64,000 nucleotides of DNA from Flectonema sp. DT1601 (Eukaryota; Euglenozoa; Diplonemea; Diplonemida; Diplonemidae), in assembly GCA_964019425.1 (NCBI GenBank), contig OZ025782.1:1116001-1180000 (forward strand). The letters are read 5' to 3'. Positions 52,320-62,107 of the stretch are shown here, piece by piece (within the stretch, counting starts at the first letter, position 1; the number at the start of each line of letters is the position of its first letter). The notes beneath the pieces were generated by a model that did no database searches, was not told the origin of the DNA, and saw nothing but the letters and a program-made list of their open reading frames with translations. The position numbers and the translations under genes are program-made.

Positions 52320-54692
52320 TTACAAAGCAACAACAGTAAATGGAGATGTTTTTCCATCTACTGGGAACACAAGTGAGCCTGAGGTGATGTACCACTCTGA
52401 ATCACAAGATAGAGTGAATGATGTTTCGTAGACAGATCTTCCGATATTCATCATCTTTACCTGTTGGTAGGACTTGTCACCAAAACATTTGTGAAACAGT
52501 GAAACCGAATCTACACTTTTCGATAACCGAACAGCTGAGACAGTGTATTTATCTCCCTTCTTAAATGAAGAGAGCTGCACTGGTACCATAATACGTTCTC
52601 TTCCACCAAACTCCTTTGATGGCTGTGCTGCCGCAGGCAACGCCTCCTGCAAGTAACTCGCTAGCTGACTACCAGTCTGATTTAACATCGCGTATAACGA
52701 TCTTGTCTGCCAGTTCATGTACGTTCCCATCTCTCCTGGAGTAGAGATCGTGTTTATCATTAAGTTAGCCATTCCGGTACTTTTATTTACTAAGTAAATC
52801 CGAGCAGGTAGTCCCTTGCTCTGAGCCAGTTGCTTTCTTTGTGATTCTGGAGCTGATTTTATTTCAGACAAAATGTTCGTAAGATTCCCCCAGGCGCATT
52901 CAGACTCAAACATAGCGTGCATGTAGCTGAAGGTATCACACCAGTACTGAAGCCTGTCGTTCTTAATTGGGTCTTTTACTTTACTGAGAAGGTTTGAAAG
53001 TGTGATCGCATGAGCGAATGGATTCTGAGTAGACACAGAACAGTTTCTTGGAACCATTTGTCCAGGTCCATTAATCCATTCAGTGAGTACTGGCATCTTG
53101 ATTGAGTCGACAGAGTCAAAGATCTGCGAGCACTCACTCACTACGTTCTCTCCGAAGCTGCTGCTGCACCAGTCAATCCAGAAGTCTTGTGACACTAAAG
53201 AGCTGTTCCAGGACTTTGCTGCCATCGCTTCAATTTGCGGACTAGTCATTTTAGTCCTCCAATGAATTCCAAGTAGTCCAGTGCAGCCATATTTCTTAGC
53301 ATCTTCCATATGCTGAAGTGTTCTGCTAACCCAAAGTTGAGCACCTCCAAGGTTTGGATCATCTTCCATCCAAGGAATAGCCCACTTCTTATGATGAGTA
53401 ATATTTTGATAAGAAGGATCAACAGGAGCGTGTCCAGTCTGGAGATCAATCGAAGTGATCGCATCCCATTCAGATCCGAGTGTCTTATCAAATATTGAAC
53501 GATCTGGTAGTGGACCAACAACCCATCCATTAGTCGCCATCTTCCACTTTAAGTTCATCGAATCGTGAACTTTCATAGCAACTTCTAAATCCTTTACGGC
53601 GTTTGTAAATATCGGGTTCGATGAATTCATGCGGCCCCATTCCCATGCCTCTGGAGTCCACACCCAATACCAGTCCAGAGAGGGGATCGTTTTTTGCAAG
53701 CGAGTAAACATCCCCTCATAGTACTTCTCAGTGGAGACACCTCCATCAGGTTTAGATAATGGAGTCTCAGTACCAACACAGGTCTCAACGTTTACGCTAT
53801 CAGCAAAAGAGAAAGCTTCTTGAAGCATAGTGGACACTGTGTTGAAGAAGTCTGCTTGTGTAGTTGGTGTTTTTGCGTAAGGGCAACTTGCCTGAGTAGT
53901 TGGTTTGGTTGCGAAGCAATCAGTCGGAAATATTTGATCAGCTCCATAATTGAAATCACTTGTTTTCATCGGCTGATATCCCCACTCTCCTCTTTCAGTG
54001 TTGGCATACGATGTTTGATATGCTCCTGAAGGAAGAACGTTTCCGTTCGAATCTAAGTCATCAGTCGTTCCAACCCAAACAGTAGGCTCATTAGTACCTG
54101 TACCTGGTCTCGTTGCGTTGCTGTATGGGTATGTGTGTAGACCAAGGAAATTCATTTTAAGTTTCGATATTTGGTTAATAACATGCATGTACATTTCTGT
54201 ATTCCACCAATCAGGACCTTCTGGGAAATCATGAAAAGGTTGCAATCCGCGGTGGGCAAACATCGGTTCTGCCTCAACGATGTTGTTAATAAGAGGTAAG
54301 TTGTTATTTTCTTTGAAATTTGGAACTCGGTCGTTGTCCATTCCGAAACGAACACCGAACTGATGGAGCAGTGAGTATACACCGTTGAGACGAGATTCCG
54401 GTGTTTTGCCTGAAATTTGATAAATTGTCACACCACTGTTATCTGTTTGTCTAATAGTGTGACCTGTATGCTCAGCAGACCTAATTTCAAATCGCTCGGT
54501 TGCTTGAACACGAAAGTTAGTCAAAATTGATTCATCAATCACCGTCGTCAACTCTCCAGTCATTTGATAAATATAACGATTCAGTTCTCTAGCAGCCACT
54601 ACATCAACACCACCCTCATGAGATACTACTCTTAACCCACTCACAGGATTAAAACATACAAGAGATAGCAGTAACGCTGCGTACGTCTTCAT
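52320..54692 (-). CDS. secreted glycoside-hydrolase-like protein
   Basis: A 790-residue protein with a signal peptide (MKTYAALLLSLVCFNPVSG). Residues about 20-125 look like the alpha/beta N-terminal domain found before GH20/GH67/GH84/GH115 barrels (AARELNRYIYQMTGE, then GVYSLLHQFGVRF). From about 143 a barrel-like region starts with AHRGLQPFHDFP and runs through MNFLGLHTYPY, WYWVWTPEAWEWG and LGIHWRTK, rich in Trp and acidic residues as in sugar-binding clefts. A C-terminal beta-rich region (about 690-790) completes it. The exact GH family and catalytic residues cannot be fixed from sequence alone. Single exon; a TTCTTTAG acceptor lies 17 nt before the ATG. The neighbouring glycosyltransferase may share a role in glycan metabolism, but this is conjecture. 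Confidence 0.65.
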   Translation of the reverse strand: MKTYAALLLSLVCFNPVSGLRVVSHEGGVDVVAARELNRYIYQMTGELTTVIDESILTNFRVQATERFEIRSAEHTGHTIRQTDNSGVTIYQISGKTPESRLNGVYSLLHQFGVRFGMDNDRVPNFKENNNLPLINNIVEAEPMFAHRGLQPFHDFPEGPDWWNTEMYMHVINQISKLKMNFLGLHTYPYSNATRPGTGTNEPTVWVGTTDDLDSNGNVLPSGAYQTSYANTERGEWGYQPMKTSDFNYGADQIFPTDCFATKPTTQASCPYAKTPTTQADFFNTVSTMLQEAFSFADSVNVETCVGTETPLSKPDGGVSTEKYYEGMFTRLQKTIPSLDWYWVWTPEAWEWGRMNSSNPIFTNAVKDLEVAMKVHDSMNLKWKMATNGWVVGPLPDRSIFDKTLGSEWDAITSIDLQTGHAPVDPSYQNITHHKKWAIPWMEDDPNLGGAQLWVSRTLQHMEDAKKYGCTGLLGIHWRTKMTSPQIEAMAAKSWNSSLVSQDFWIDWCSSSFGENVVSECSQIFDSVDSIKMPVLTEWINGPGQMVPRNCSVSTQNPFAHAITLSNLLSKVKDPIKNDRLQYWCDTFSYMHAMFESECAWGNLTNILSEIKSAPESQRKQLAQSKGLPARIYLVNKSTGMANLMINTISTPGEMGTYMNWQTRSLYAMLNQTGSQLASYLQEALPAAAQPSKEFGGRERIMVPVQLSSFKKGDKYTVSAVRLSKSVDSVSLFHKCFGDKSYQQVKMMNIGRSVYETSFTLSCDSEWYITSGSLVFPVDGKTSPFTVVAL

Positions 54693-55208
54693 TTTATTTT
54701 TTTATCACCCTAAAGAAATATAAAAATAACGTTTGCAGTGTTTAAGATGTTGCTAAAACTTTGTTTGTTTGTTATTCAGACACCTGTAAGAATAATACAT
54801 TAAGATTAACAACAATAAGTCATCATTGCAAAGCTAACAATCGGAATCACGATACGGTTGGTTATTTTTTATTTTCTATTTGAGGTTCCTGAAAAAAATC
54901 AGAACCTGCTATCGTTGAAAGTCCTTCTGGACATGTTGTTGATGATGCTTATGTTTACATCTTCTATTGTCACTTCTAAATGTGAAATATTGACACGTCG
55001 TTGATGAAGCAAAACCAAGCTGCGCACATTCTGTAGTTAAATTAACAACACCCCAAGTGAATAGACCGACTAGCACATTGTCCATCAGCCTGAATTAGAG
55101 TATGTGTAGTACCAGAAGCTCTGTTATAAATAATGACTTATGTTAATGAATTCGCAATGTTCTCTATCACATATTGCGATGGTCTCAAATGCTGATTGTA
55201 TTGTACAA
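54693..55208. other. intergenic, no gene seen
   Basis: About 515 bp between the TruD gene stop and the next gene start. Contains the predicted acceptor at 54710-54721 and nothing else recognisable. Confidence 0.5.
54710..54721 (-). promoter_or_regulatory. predicted trans-splice acceptor, glycoside-hydrolase-like gene
   Basis: Minus strand ATATTTCTTTAG, ending 17 nt before the ATG at 54692. Confidence 0.45.
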
Positions 55209-57662
55209 CTAGTTTGTACTCCTCAGACCATGTTCTGCAGATAATGGACGACTTTCTCTCATTCTGCGAGCTATTCTGTGTGCGGATTGAGTTGAGCCGA
55301 ATCTGTTCCGCACACATGCTGGAAGAGTTGTATTCGGTTGAGTAAAACCTTCAGGAGCAATAGAACGTCCTGCAGGAGTGCTGTCTCTTTCTGTTCTGTT
55401 GATAGAACCACCTGAGTAACCGTCATGAACATATTTAATTTTTTGTTCTTGTGGAACAAGTGGTGCGTCCAAATCAATATTCCACCAGGCTTCTGTTTCT
55501 TCTCTCCAGAGCTTAGATGTTGGAGATGCGACTATTCCTCCTAAACTATCATCTTTCCAACTGTGAAGATCATACCATTCATCAATACGTTGAGTTGGAA
55601 TAGTAAACACGCCATCCATCGAAGAATCCTTCCAACCAGACTGAGCTGGAGTAAAAACCCACGAGTCATCTCTAAGATCTTCAACACTTGGTGGCATCGA
55701 AACTTTATTCTTATCGAGGTGAAATTGAAGAAGCGGCTGTATAACATCCTGATAAAAATACCCATCAGGGTAAAACCTCCACGGATGCAACGCAAAAGCG
55801 TCTCTTATTGCCATCGATCCGTATGACGTATTCGGAATAGCAAATGAAACATAAACAGAGTTGCAATTCTTTAAATCTCCGTTTAAATGTTTTTGATGCT
55901 CACGATCCTCATCTGTGACACTCAAATCTTTAATTGATTCGCAGGAAGTGCATTTGTCGCGAACGAATACGTTTCTAGTGTTGCACTCAATGCAAGTCCA
56001 ATCGTACGTATACATCATTCCAGCGAGTCCTTTTGTTTTTATTGGATGGGATGACGAACACCGTTTGTCATTTACTGAAACACAACTTCCTGGAAACACG
56101 TCAAGTTGCTTAGCGTGTGGATCAGTAGCGATGACTCTCTCGTTGACTAATTCATGCTGATAGATTTCATAATGAAGAGCAAATGGTTTAATAAATACGT
56201 TTCTATATTCCGGAGGAACTACGTTATGTTCCTTTGCCAACATGAAAGGATACGTAACACCGTGGGACTCTAGGTCCTTCATTACCGCATTAAAGTCAAT
56301 TCCTGGCAACTCAGGCCAAAATGCAGTGCTTGTCTCTGTTGCTGGAAACCCGGGTACCAATAACACCACATCGTATATGCTGTAATTTTTAATATTGTCT
56401 TCAGTGATTATAACCGCTTTTAATAGATCCTTGTCAAACACCGTGTCGCCGACTACTATCTCTGAACCGTATTGTTCGATTCTCGTAGAGGCCAATTTAT
56501 TCCAAATGAGCGATGATAAGCTACTTTCCCACATTTTTCTCATCGCTGGTGCGATTGAGTAGTAGGCTTTTTTGTAAGATTTGTGAGTCAAAACACCGAA
56601 TAAAAGACAGCGAACGTGAGGCAAATGAGATGGAACCTTGTCGGCCATTGACCTCGATACCATTTCACGAGCGTCGATGTTCTTTCGGATACGTTCTACT
56701 ACTGGATTCATGAAGCCTTCCATTTCTAAAATCGCCATGAAAGCTTCTTTGTATTTACCTTGAAGGGTGAGTGCTGCTACTTCGTGTGGTTTCATTCCCT
56801 GAGTGAGACCAAACTTCTCCGGTCCAAAGTAATTTATAAATCCATTCTCTATTGCTTCTATCTTAGAAACTATCTCTTCAGGGGATCCACGAACATTTCG
56901 AAGCATCATTGCTACTCTCTTACCATATGATGATCCGAGTCTTACTGGTTCGTCAGAGTGTTCGAATGAGCCCAGTTCGATTCTGCCCTTCTGTGATTTT
57001 TTAAATAATTTTAATTTTTCAACAGTCTCGCGGACTGATCCTTCAACAGCGATTGATACTCGTTGTGTGGTAGCAGATTTTGAATCCATTCCTACAGACC
57101 ATGAGAATGAAGTTAGTGGAACTGTTGTTTCTTGTGCAAGTGCGTAGACTGCCTGAGTCGTACGAAGACCTTCTTTGTAAAGAGAAAAGTGAAGGAAGCC
57201 AGTTGTTTTATCGAAACTATCTTCAAAGTTTTGATCATCATCAGACAACAGTACTTCACGACCATCTCTAATCTCATGATTTACGACATCAGCAGTGTGA
57301 ACTCGATAGAGTGCAGGGATTGGTTCATTATTTGATCTGAGAAGTATATTTGACTGTTCTTCCATAAAGTCATAATCCCACGAATAACACTTATGTGGTT
57401 CTAAAGGATTAGGAAAAGACACAGCGTAATCATGATCCATTCCGTTACCTTCTAAGTTCGGTATAATCAATTTGTGTGGAAACCATGAAGCATCTAACTT
57501 AGTGGTTGTTGCTGCTCCACCAAGTGCTTTAGCAACAACGTTGTGTTTGATACCAACTTTACTACCCAGTGTTCTGAAATATTCAGATCGAGGTCTCTTA
57601 TCCATTATATCCTCTGTTACGTGTTGGGCAAAGAGACCCGCCTGCCCTCGGAAAGCTCTCAT
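55209..57662 (-). CDS. TruD/PUS7-family tRNA/RNA pseudouridine synthase with RanBP2-type zinc finger
   Basis: An 817-residue protein. The TruD core is visible in order: FLHFSLYKEGLRTTQAVYAL, then SVGMDSKSATTQ, aligning with the family motif GxKDxxAxTxQ and placing the catalytic Asp at about D193 (the preceding Lys is Met). Further on come LGSSYGKRVAMMLRN, NYFGPEKFG (about 277-285), the SSLIWNKLAST..EQYGSEIVVGD stretch and DVVLLVPG. These match PUS7-type enzymes, which isomerise uridine in tRNA, snRNA or mRNA. Unusually, a WTCIEC...CTSC motif (about 555-574, WxCxxC-x10-CxxC with the family Asn) forms a RanBP2-type zinc finger inside the C-terminal part, probably an extra RNA-binding element. 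The basic N-terminus could be a mitochondrial presequence (inference). The start at 57662 is chosen as the first ATG of the frame, 23 nt after a TTTAG acceptor; the frame upstream of it has no ATG. Confidence 0.8.
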   Translation of the reverse strand: MRAFRGQAGLFAQHVTEDIMDKRPRSEYFRTLGSKVGIKHNVVAKALGGAATTTKLDASWFPHKLIIPNLEGNGMDHDYAVSFPNPLEPHKCYSWDYDFMEEQSNILLRSNNEPIPALYRVHTADVVNHEIRDGREVLLSDDDQNFEDSFDKTTGFLHFSLYKEGLRTTQAVYALAQETTVPLTSFSWSVGMDSKSATTQRVSIAVEGSVRETVEKLKLFKKSQKGRIELGSFEHSDEPVRLGSSYGKRVAMMLRNVRGSPEEIVSKIEAIENGFINYFGPEKFGLTQGMKPHEVAALTLQGKYKEAFMAILEMEGFMNPVVERIRKNIDAREMVSRSMADKVPSHLPHVRCLLFGVLTHKSYKKAYYSIAPAMRKMWESSLSSLIWNKLASTRIEQYGSEIVVGDTVFDKDLLKAVIITEDNIKNYSIYDVVLLVPGFPATETSTAFWPELPGIDFNAVMKDLESHGVTYPFMLAKEHNVVPPEYRNVFIKPFALHYEIYQHELVNERVIATDPHAKQLDVFPGSCVSVNDKRCSSSHPIKTKGLAGMMYTYDWTCIECNTRNVFVRDKCTSCESIKDLSVTDEDREHQKHLNGDLKNCNSVYVSFAIPNTSYGSMAIRDAFALHPWRFYPDGYFYQDVIQPLLQFHLDKNKVSMPPSVEDLRDDSWVFTPAQSGWKDSSMDGVFTIPTQRIDEWYDLHSWKDDSLGGIVASPTSKLWREETEAWWNIDLDAPLVPQEQKIKYVHDGYSGGSINRTERDSTPAGRSIAPEGFTQPNTTLPACVRNRFGSTQSAHRIARRMRESRPLSAEHGLRSTN

Positions 57663-57685
57663 TTTTTGATATCTCTGATAAACAC

Positions 57686-57710
57686 CTAAATGATTGTCAA
57701 ATAAATATAA
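57686..57710 (-). promoter_or_regulatory. predicted trans-splice acceptor, TruD-family gene
   Basis: T-rich tract ending CATTTAG, 23 nt before the ATG. Weaker than the other signals. Confidence 0.35.
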
Positions 57711-57950
57711 AACACAATCAACAACACGCAACTTATGTTTCTGTGTAATGAAATTGGTCGTATGCTCCCGCTCCCATGATTAGTTTGCCTAAGGAACCGA
57801 TATATGTATTATAAATAACGTCTCTTTCAACGAGAAAGAAGTGTTCTTATGCGAGATTGCTGTACGGGAAAGGACAGGAAAAAATTAATAGTTGCTGAGG
57901 CTGCTGAACAATGAGAGCGCAGTACGTGATAACACATTCTTGTTGGCTGC

Positions 57951-59096
57951 CTATAATTGCCATTCAGGAGGTCGTAAATCAGTCATGTTTACGAGTCCTA
58001 CTTGCTTACCATGATTTTCCTTAGCAAGCATTACTCCGATGTTGGATGCTTTCCATCCAGGTTTCTTAAGCTGCTCTTCGATAAAGGCTGTTTTTGCAGT
58101 TCTGTAGACAGCTTCTTGTCCTCTGTTGGTTGTTGTTATGTGTTGTTTTTATCAACTGCTACAGATGAGATATGTTAACGCAAGATAAATAATTAAACAA
58201 GTGTTGCACATACTTTGTCCAATTGTGCATTTGTGGGGCACCTTTCTCAGCAGTCCTACGCTGTAGGTCAACCATTAAGTTTGATCCCAGTTTTTCTCTC
58301 TCTTCCCATGCACGCATTGCTTGGTCATGGTTTAATAACCGTTCCTTATCATTTCTACCCTTCGAGGATTCATAAAGCGGCATTGGTGTTGCATCAGCTC
58401 TTGCCACTACATCATCGAGGTACTCGTTGGTGAGAAAAGGCAACGATTCAGATTTTGGAGCTAACGGTGGTTCATTGGATCTCTTTTTAATGTTGTCTTC
58501 TGCAAATTCTTTTAGTCTGCCTGTGCTGTCTAATAACTCTTGTCCCATTTTCCTAATTTAATTAATTTTATAAACTAGGTTGTTCAATTTTTAAAAAAAT
58601 TGGAAAAATATAAAATACAAACTTGGCTTCAGAAGCCGCTTTTTTAGCTTCAGCCTCTCGTTCTTCAAACGAGCGGCGGTCTTGAAGAGGATCCTCAATA
58701 TTCCCTGAACGTTCATTTGATCGTCTTCCGTCAATATCACGAGACATTGCCTCTGACATATATTTTGAGTAGGTCAGCTTTTCCTTTTCCTCTTCTGGCG
58801 GAGGCATCGAATGGCCTGCTTGCATAAATTGCACAGCCTGAGACACACTTTTCGTTTCATAAAACGATCTCCTTCGAATATTTGTTCCATCTTGATTTCC
58901 CGTAAATGCTCGTTTTTCAAAACTTTTTGTAAAGTCTGGTTTTTTAACTACTGAAGTACCGAACTGTTTGTTTATGTTTTTTTTAACATTATTCCATCCT
59001 GGAACAATCATATATATAGCAGAAGCATACCTTGAGTTGCTCTTCATATGTTGCATACCCAGTTCTGTTTCTAACTTGCCGCATGCATTGTTTCAT
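57951..59096 (-). CDS. unrecognised 305-aa protein, 4 exons
   Basis: Exons 59096-59031, 58963-58624 (to 58623), 58552-58214 and 58122-57951 join in frame to 305 residues ending RPPEWQL. Introns are 67, 70, 91 nt with donors GTATGC, GTTTGT, GTATGT and AG acceptors; phases 0, 2 and 2 are preserved at each joint, and each exon is closed soon after its donor. The protein is hydrophilic and basic, starting MKQCMRQVRNRTGYATYEEQ, with long charged helical stretches (SFEEREAEAKKAASEAKK) and a C-terminal segment AVYRTAKTAFIEEQLKKPGW. No signal peptide, membrane span or known domain was seen. It could be a small subunit of a mitochondrial or ribonucleoprotein complex, but nothing in the sequence proves this. 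Confidence 0.65.
58123..58213 (-). other. cis intron 3 of 305-aa gene (91 nt)
   Basis: GTATGT donor and CAACAG acceptor, phase 2, joining NWTK to GQEAVYR. It rescues a 57-codon last exon that has no start codon of its own. Confidence 0.7.
58553..58622 (-). other. cis intron 2 of 305-aa gene (70 nt)
   Basis: GTTTGT donor and TTAG acceptor, phase 2, joining ASEAK to KMGQEL. Confidence 0.6.
58964..59030 (-). other. cis intron 1 of 305-aa gene (67 nt)
   Basis: GTATGC donor and AAACAG acceptor, phase 0, joining EEQLK to FGTSVV. A nearer CCAG acceptor would give a 32-nt intron but breaks the frame. Confidence 0.65.
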
Positions 59097-59109
59097 TGGT
59101 CTACCCTTT

Positions 59110-59140
59110 CTGAATGGAGAATTTTGCTTGATAAAAAGAT
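59110..59140 (-). promoter_or_regulatory. predicted trans-splice acceptor, 305-aa gene
   Basis: A long pyrimidine tract (from about 59190) leads to ATTCAG 13 nt before the ATG at 59096; an alternative AG lies 15 nt further upstream. Confidence 0.45.
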
Positions 59141-59440
59141 TGAGAAGGCAGAAGGAGAAATAAAAAACAAAAACATAAAATAACATAAGCAAAACAGATA
59201 CGATTGTCAAAAGGAAAAAAAAAACTGACCCCCCACCCTCAAAGGGGGTATTCTGAGCAGCGATCCTAAACAGTAAGGATGAGTAACCTAACAAATAGAA
59301 TAAACTGATGTAAATGCGCTCCATTACTGGTTTACGCTGAGGTTTGGTTATCAATAGCAACATCAGACTAAACTGATTGCTCGCTCCATCTCTGGAGTCG
59401 AATACTTTACAATGAATGCTAACTGTGATTTTAAGAACGT

Positions 59441-61975
59441 CTAGTCTGTCATTCGATTCAGTAACTCGCATGCCTCGCGAACGTTGCTCACTTCGTTTGT
59501 TAATTCTGCGAGTTGTTCTTTGGTGTCTGTTTGTGAAATAAACAGGTCACTGATTTCTTTTGCATGTTTTTTCATTTCCTCATTTTGTTTTTCAAGCATG
59601 AAGACCGCGTCTCTCACCTGATCGTTGAGGATTTTGCGCAACTCCTGACGTTGAACTTCTTCACTTTGTATTGAAGCTACAATAGAAGATCGTAACTCAT
59701 CAATCTGTTGCTGGTGGTCGCTGTTCATTGGAGAGCGAGCTACACCACCTCCGTCATCTCCGTTCATTTTGATTAAGTCTTCGAGCAGTATCGCTAGTTC
59801 TTTGTCTTCTGCCTTTCGATTCTTTACTTCTTTTTCTATTAAACTGGTCGTATTGTTCCTTTCTTCAGTGTGGTTTTCGTCTAATATTTTAAGTTTATCT
59901 TCTATTTCACTTATTCTTATGTTCATATCATCTTCATTAGATCTTACTAACAAGTCCAGGTATTTGTTTACTTTCTTTTCTTTATTGCTGCTGTCGTAGG
60001 CAGCGGATGCTTTTTCGTCAGTTTCTGTGATATTTTATAAATAAATTAATGACAGGGGATGCCCTGTAGTATAGAATTGAATTCATACCCTTTCCGTATT
60101 TCTTCAGACCTTCCAATCTGACTTCTAATCGAGAAACAGTATCAAGTAAGTTATCGACATCTTTACGGAGGTCTTCAGTTTCTTGAGAGTCGACTTCCTT
60201 TTCCTGAAAGGTTACAACCCTTCTTTCCGGTTCAGTATTTTCCATGTAGGCTACCTTAAGTTCTCTGATTGTTGTTTTTAAGTCTTTTTGTGCTGCTTTG
60301 TCTTCTCTTCCTTTTTTGATTATCTCATCCTGTAGTTGATTTTTTGAGTGTAATTTTCGGACATTAAATTAATTTCTAAAAAGAAACGATCATCATACAT
60401 GTAATTTTCGTGTAACCGCTTCCCACTGTTCTCGTTCTGATTCGAATGCTTTTTGCATTTGGGTTACGATTGCTTTTCGTTCTTGTGCAGCTGCTTCTAG
60501 TGCTTCTCCAAGTTCTTCGTGAATGTCTTCAACGGAATTATTGCTTCCCGTTGATGTTGTTTTGACGTCTTTTCGAAGTATTTTTATTTCAGCTTTCAGA
60601 TCTGAGTTGTCGTCTTGTAAATCAGATACAACATTATTTAGTTTATTAATCTTACTGTTGAGTGACTCTACTTCAGTTCGAAACATTTTGGTAAGTTCAG
60701 ATCGAAGTGATTCATCGATGGCGGTTCCTAGGGCTTGTTCTCCTTTGAGGTCGGTGTTTTCTTTTTTCACTTTGTGCATTGCTTTTTGAGAGTCTTCTAT
60801 CACATGTTGGAGTTCTTTAACGACTGAGTTTGTATTCATTAAACCTTCTTGTAGTTCGTGTACTCTTGTGGCGATCTGTTCAAGAGAGTTACGGTAGTCA
60901 CCAGATAAACTATTTCTGATTTCTGATATCGCTCTGCTGGTACTTTCATCAAGTTCTCTCAAACCTGTTACCAAAACTTGAGAATCGTTTGCAGTTCGTT
61001 GATCAACTGAACTGATTTGTTTCATTTGCATGTCTAATGATTGCATACGAGTTCGTATTTCAGCTCTTAGTATCGATTCAACTGATCTCAAAGCCTTTTC
61101 TGCTTCTTTTTGAGAACCAGAAGCTATTTGAAAACCCTCTGCTATCTCATCTCTCAACTTCTTAAATGCATTTACAATATCAGACGTTAGTTGATGTCGT
61201 TTTCCAATTTCAGCTTCAAGACGATGAATGTTCTGTGTTGAGGGTGTTGAGGGTTTTTATGAGAAATCTACCTATTGATGTGTTTACGTTAATGTTGTTA
61301 AAACATACTTGATCACTGAGTCCGTGTATTGATGACTCGAACGCCTGTTTTATTGACGCTGCTAGTGCTTCACGTTCCTGTGCTTCCATTGTCACAAGAC
61401 TCATAACACCTTCAATTCGTTGTTGGTGTTGTTGCATCTGATCTCGTTGAACTGCAAATTGTTCTTTAATTCCGTCAATAGCCCACTTAGCGTCGTGTTC
61501 TACTTGTCTTGTCTGTCTGGCTTCTTCATTTACAGCAGCATCAACCTTTCTTATATCAGACGCAACGTCAGTGATGTGTTGTTTTAATTCTGTTATTTCA
61601 CTTTTAGCCTGTTGTTGTTTGTGTTTTTTTTTTTTTTTTTTTTTTTAAAAAGTTATTAAACATAACTAGAGTAATACATACGTCTATTACTCGTTGTTCT
61701 GTTGCAGTTCCAGTTTGTTGAGTTCTTGTATGTAATTCATCTTCTAATTTCTGAAGACTTGTTCTCCAAGACCTCTCAATCAGTTCCAGTCGTTGTTTCG
61801 TTGAATTAACTTCTTGGTTTAGAGCAGCAGTAGCTTCACCACTTGCTTGGTTTCTAATACTTTGACTTAGTGATACTTCAACTTCTTGTAATCTTCCTAA
61901 GATATTTGAGAAAGTCATCTCATTGGTGTGCATCATGTCTTCGACGGATGAGAATCTCTTATCAACCGACTCCAT
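59441..61975 (-). CDS. long coiled-coil protein, 5 exons (cytoskeletal candidate)
   Basis: Exons 61975-61682, 61608-61309, 61232-60399, 60329-60089 and 60024-59441 join in frame to 750 residues. Introns are 73, 76, 69 and 64 nt with GTATGT, GTATGT, GTATGA and GTATGA donors and CAG acceptors; phases are 0, 0, 0 and 1. Almost the whole length is predicted coiled coil, with heptads rich in E, K, Q, R, S and L (for example SLNSKINKLNNVVSDLQDDN) and no signal peptide or membrane span. Short repeats of RS.LRAEI- and EALAASI-type phrases hint at internal periodicity. Such proteins often belong to flagellar, basal-body or striated-fibre cytoskeleton (SF-assemblin-like), but no diagnostic motif was found. 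The gene ends at a stop at 59441, 345 bp before the next gene start. Confidence 0.75.
60025..60088 (-). other. cis intron 4 of coiled-coil gene (64 nt)
   Basis: GTATGA donor and CACAG acceptor, phase 1, joining KKYGK to ETDEKA through a split GAA codon. Shortest intron placed in the window. Confidence 0.7.
60330..60398 (-). other. cis intron 3 of coiled-coil gene (69 nt)
   Basis: GTATGA donor and CTACAG acceptor, phase 0, joining TRKLH to DEIIKK. The intron end would encode VRKLHS in frame, echoing the exon end TRKLH, a possible sign of a small duplication at the splice sites. Confidence 0.65.
61233..61308 (-). other. cis intron 2 of coiled-coil gene (76 nt)
   Basis: GTATGT donor and ACACAG acceptor, phase 0, joining GLSDQ to NIHRLE. 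Confidence 0.75.
61609..61681 (-). other. cis intron 1 of coiled-coil gene (73 nt)
   Basis: GTATGT donor and CAACAG acceptor, phase 0, joining QRVID to AKSEIT. Carries a long A-run (minus strand) in the middle. Confidence 0.75.
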
Positions 61976-62010
61976 TTGTAATACTTTTACCCTCCCCTCC
62001 CCTTCCCTAC

Positions 62011-62040
62011 CTGTTGTATGAAATTATGAATAGAACAAAT
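62011..62040 (-). promoter_or_regulatory. possible trans-splice acceptor, coiled-coil gene
   Basis: TTTCATACAACAG on the minus strand, 35 nt before the ATG at 61975. Pyrimidine content is modest. Confidence 0.35.
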
Positions 62041-62107
62041 TCAGCCTTCAAAAACGATACCAGCTAGTGATTGACATTGGATGCATACAAAAAAGAGCAG
62101 CGCATTA

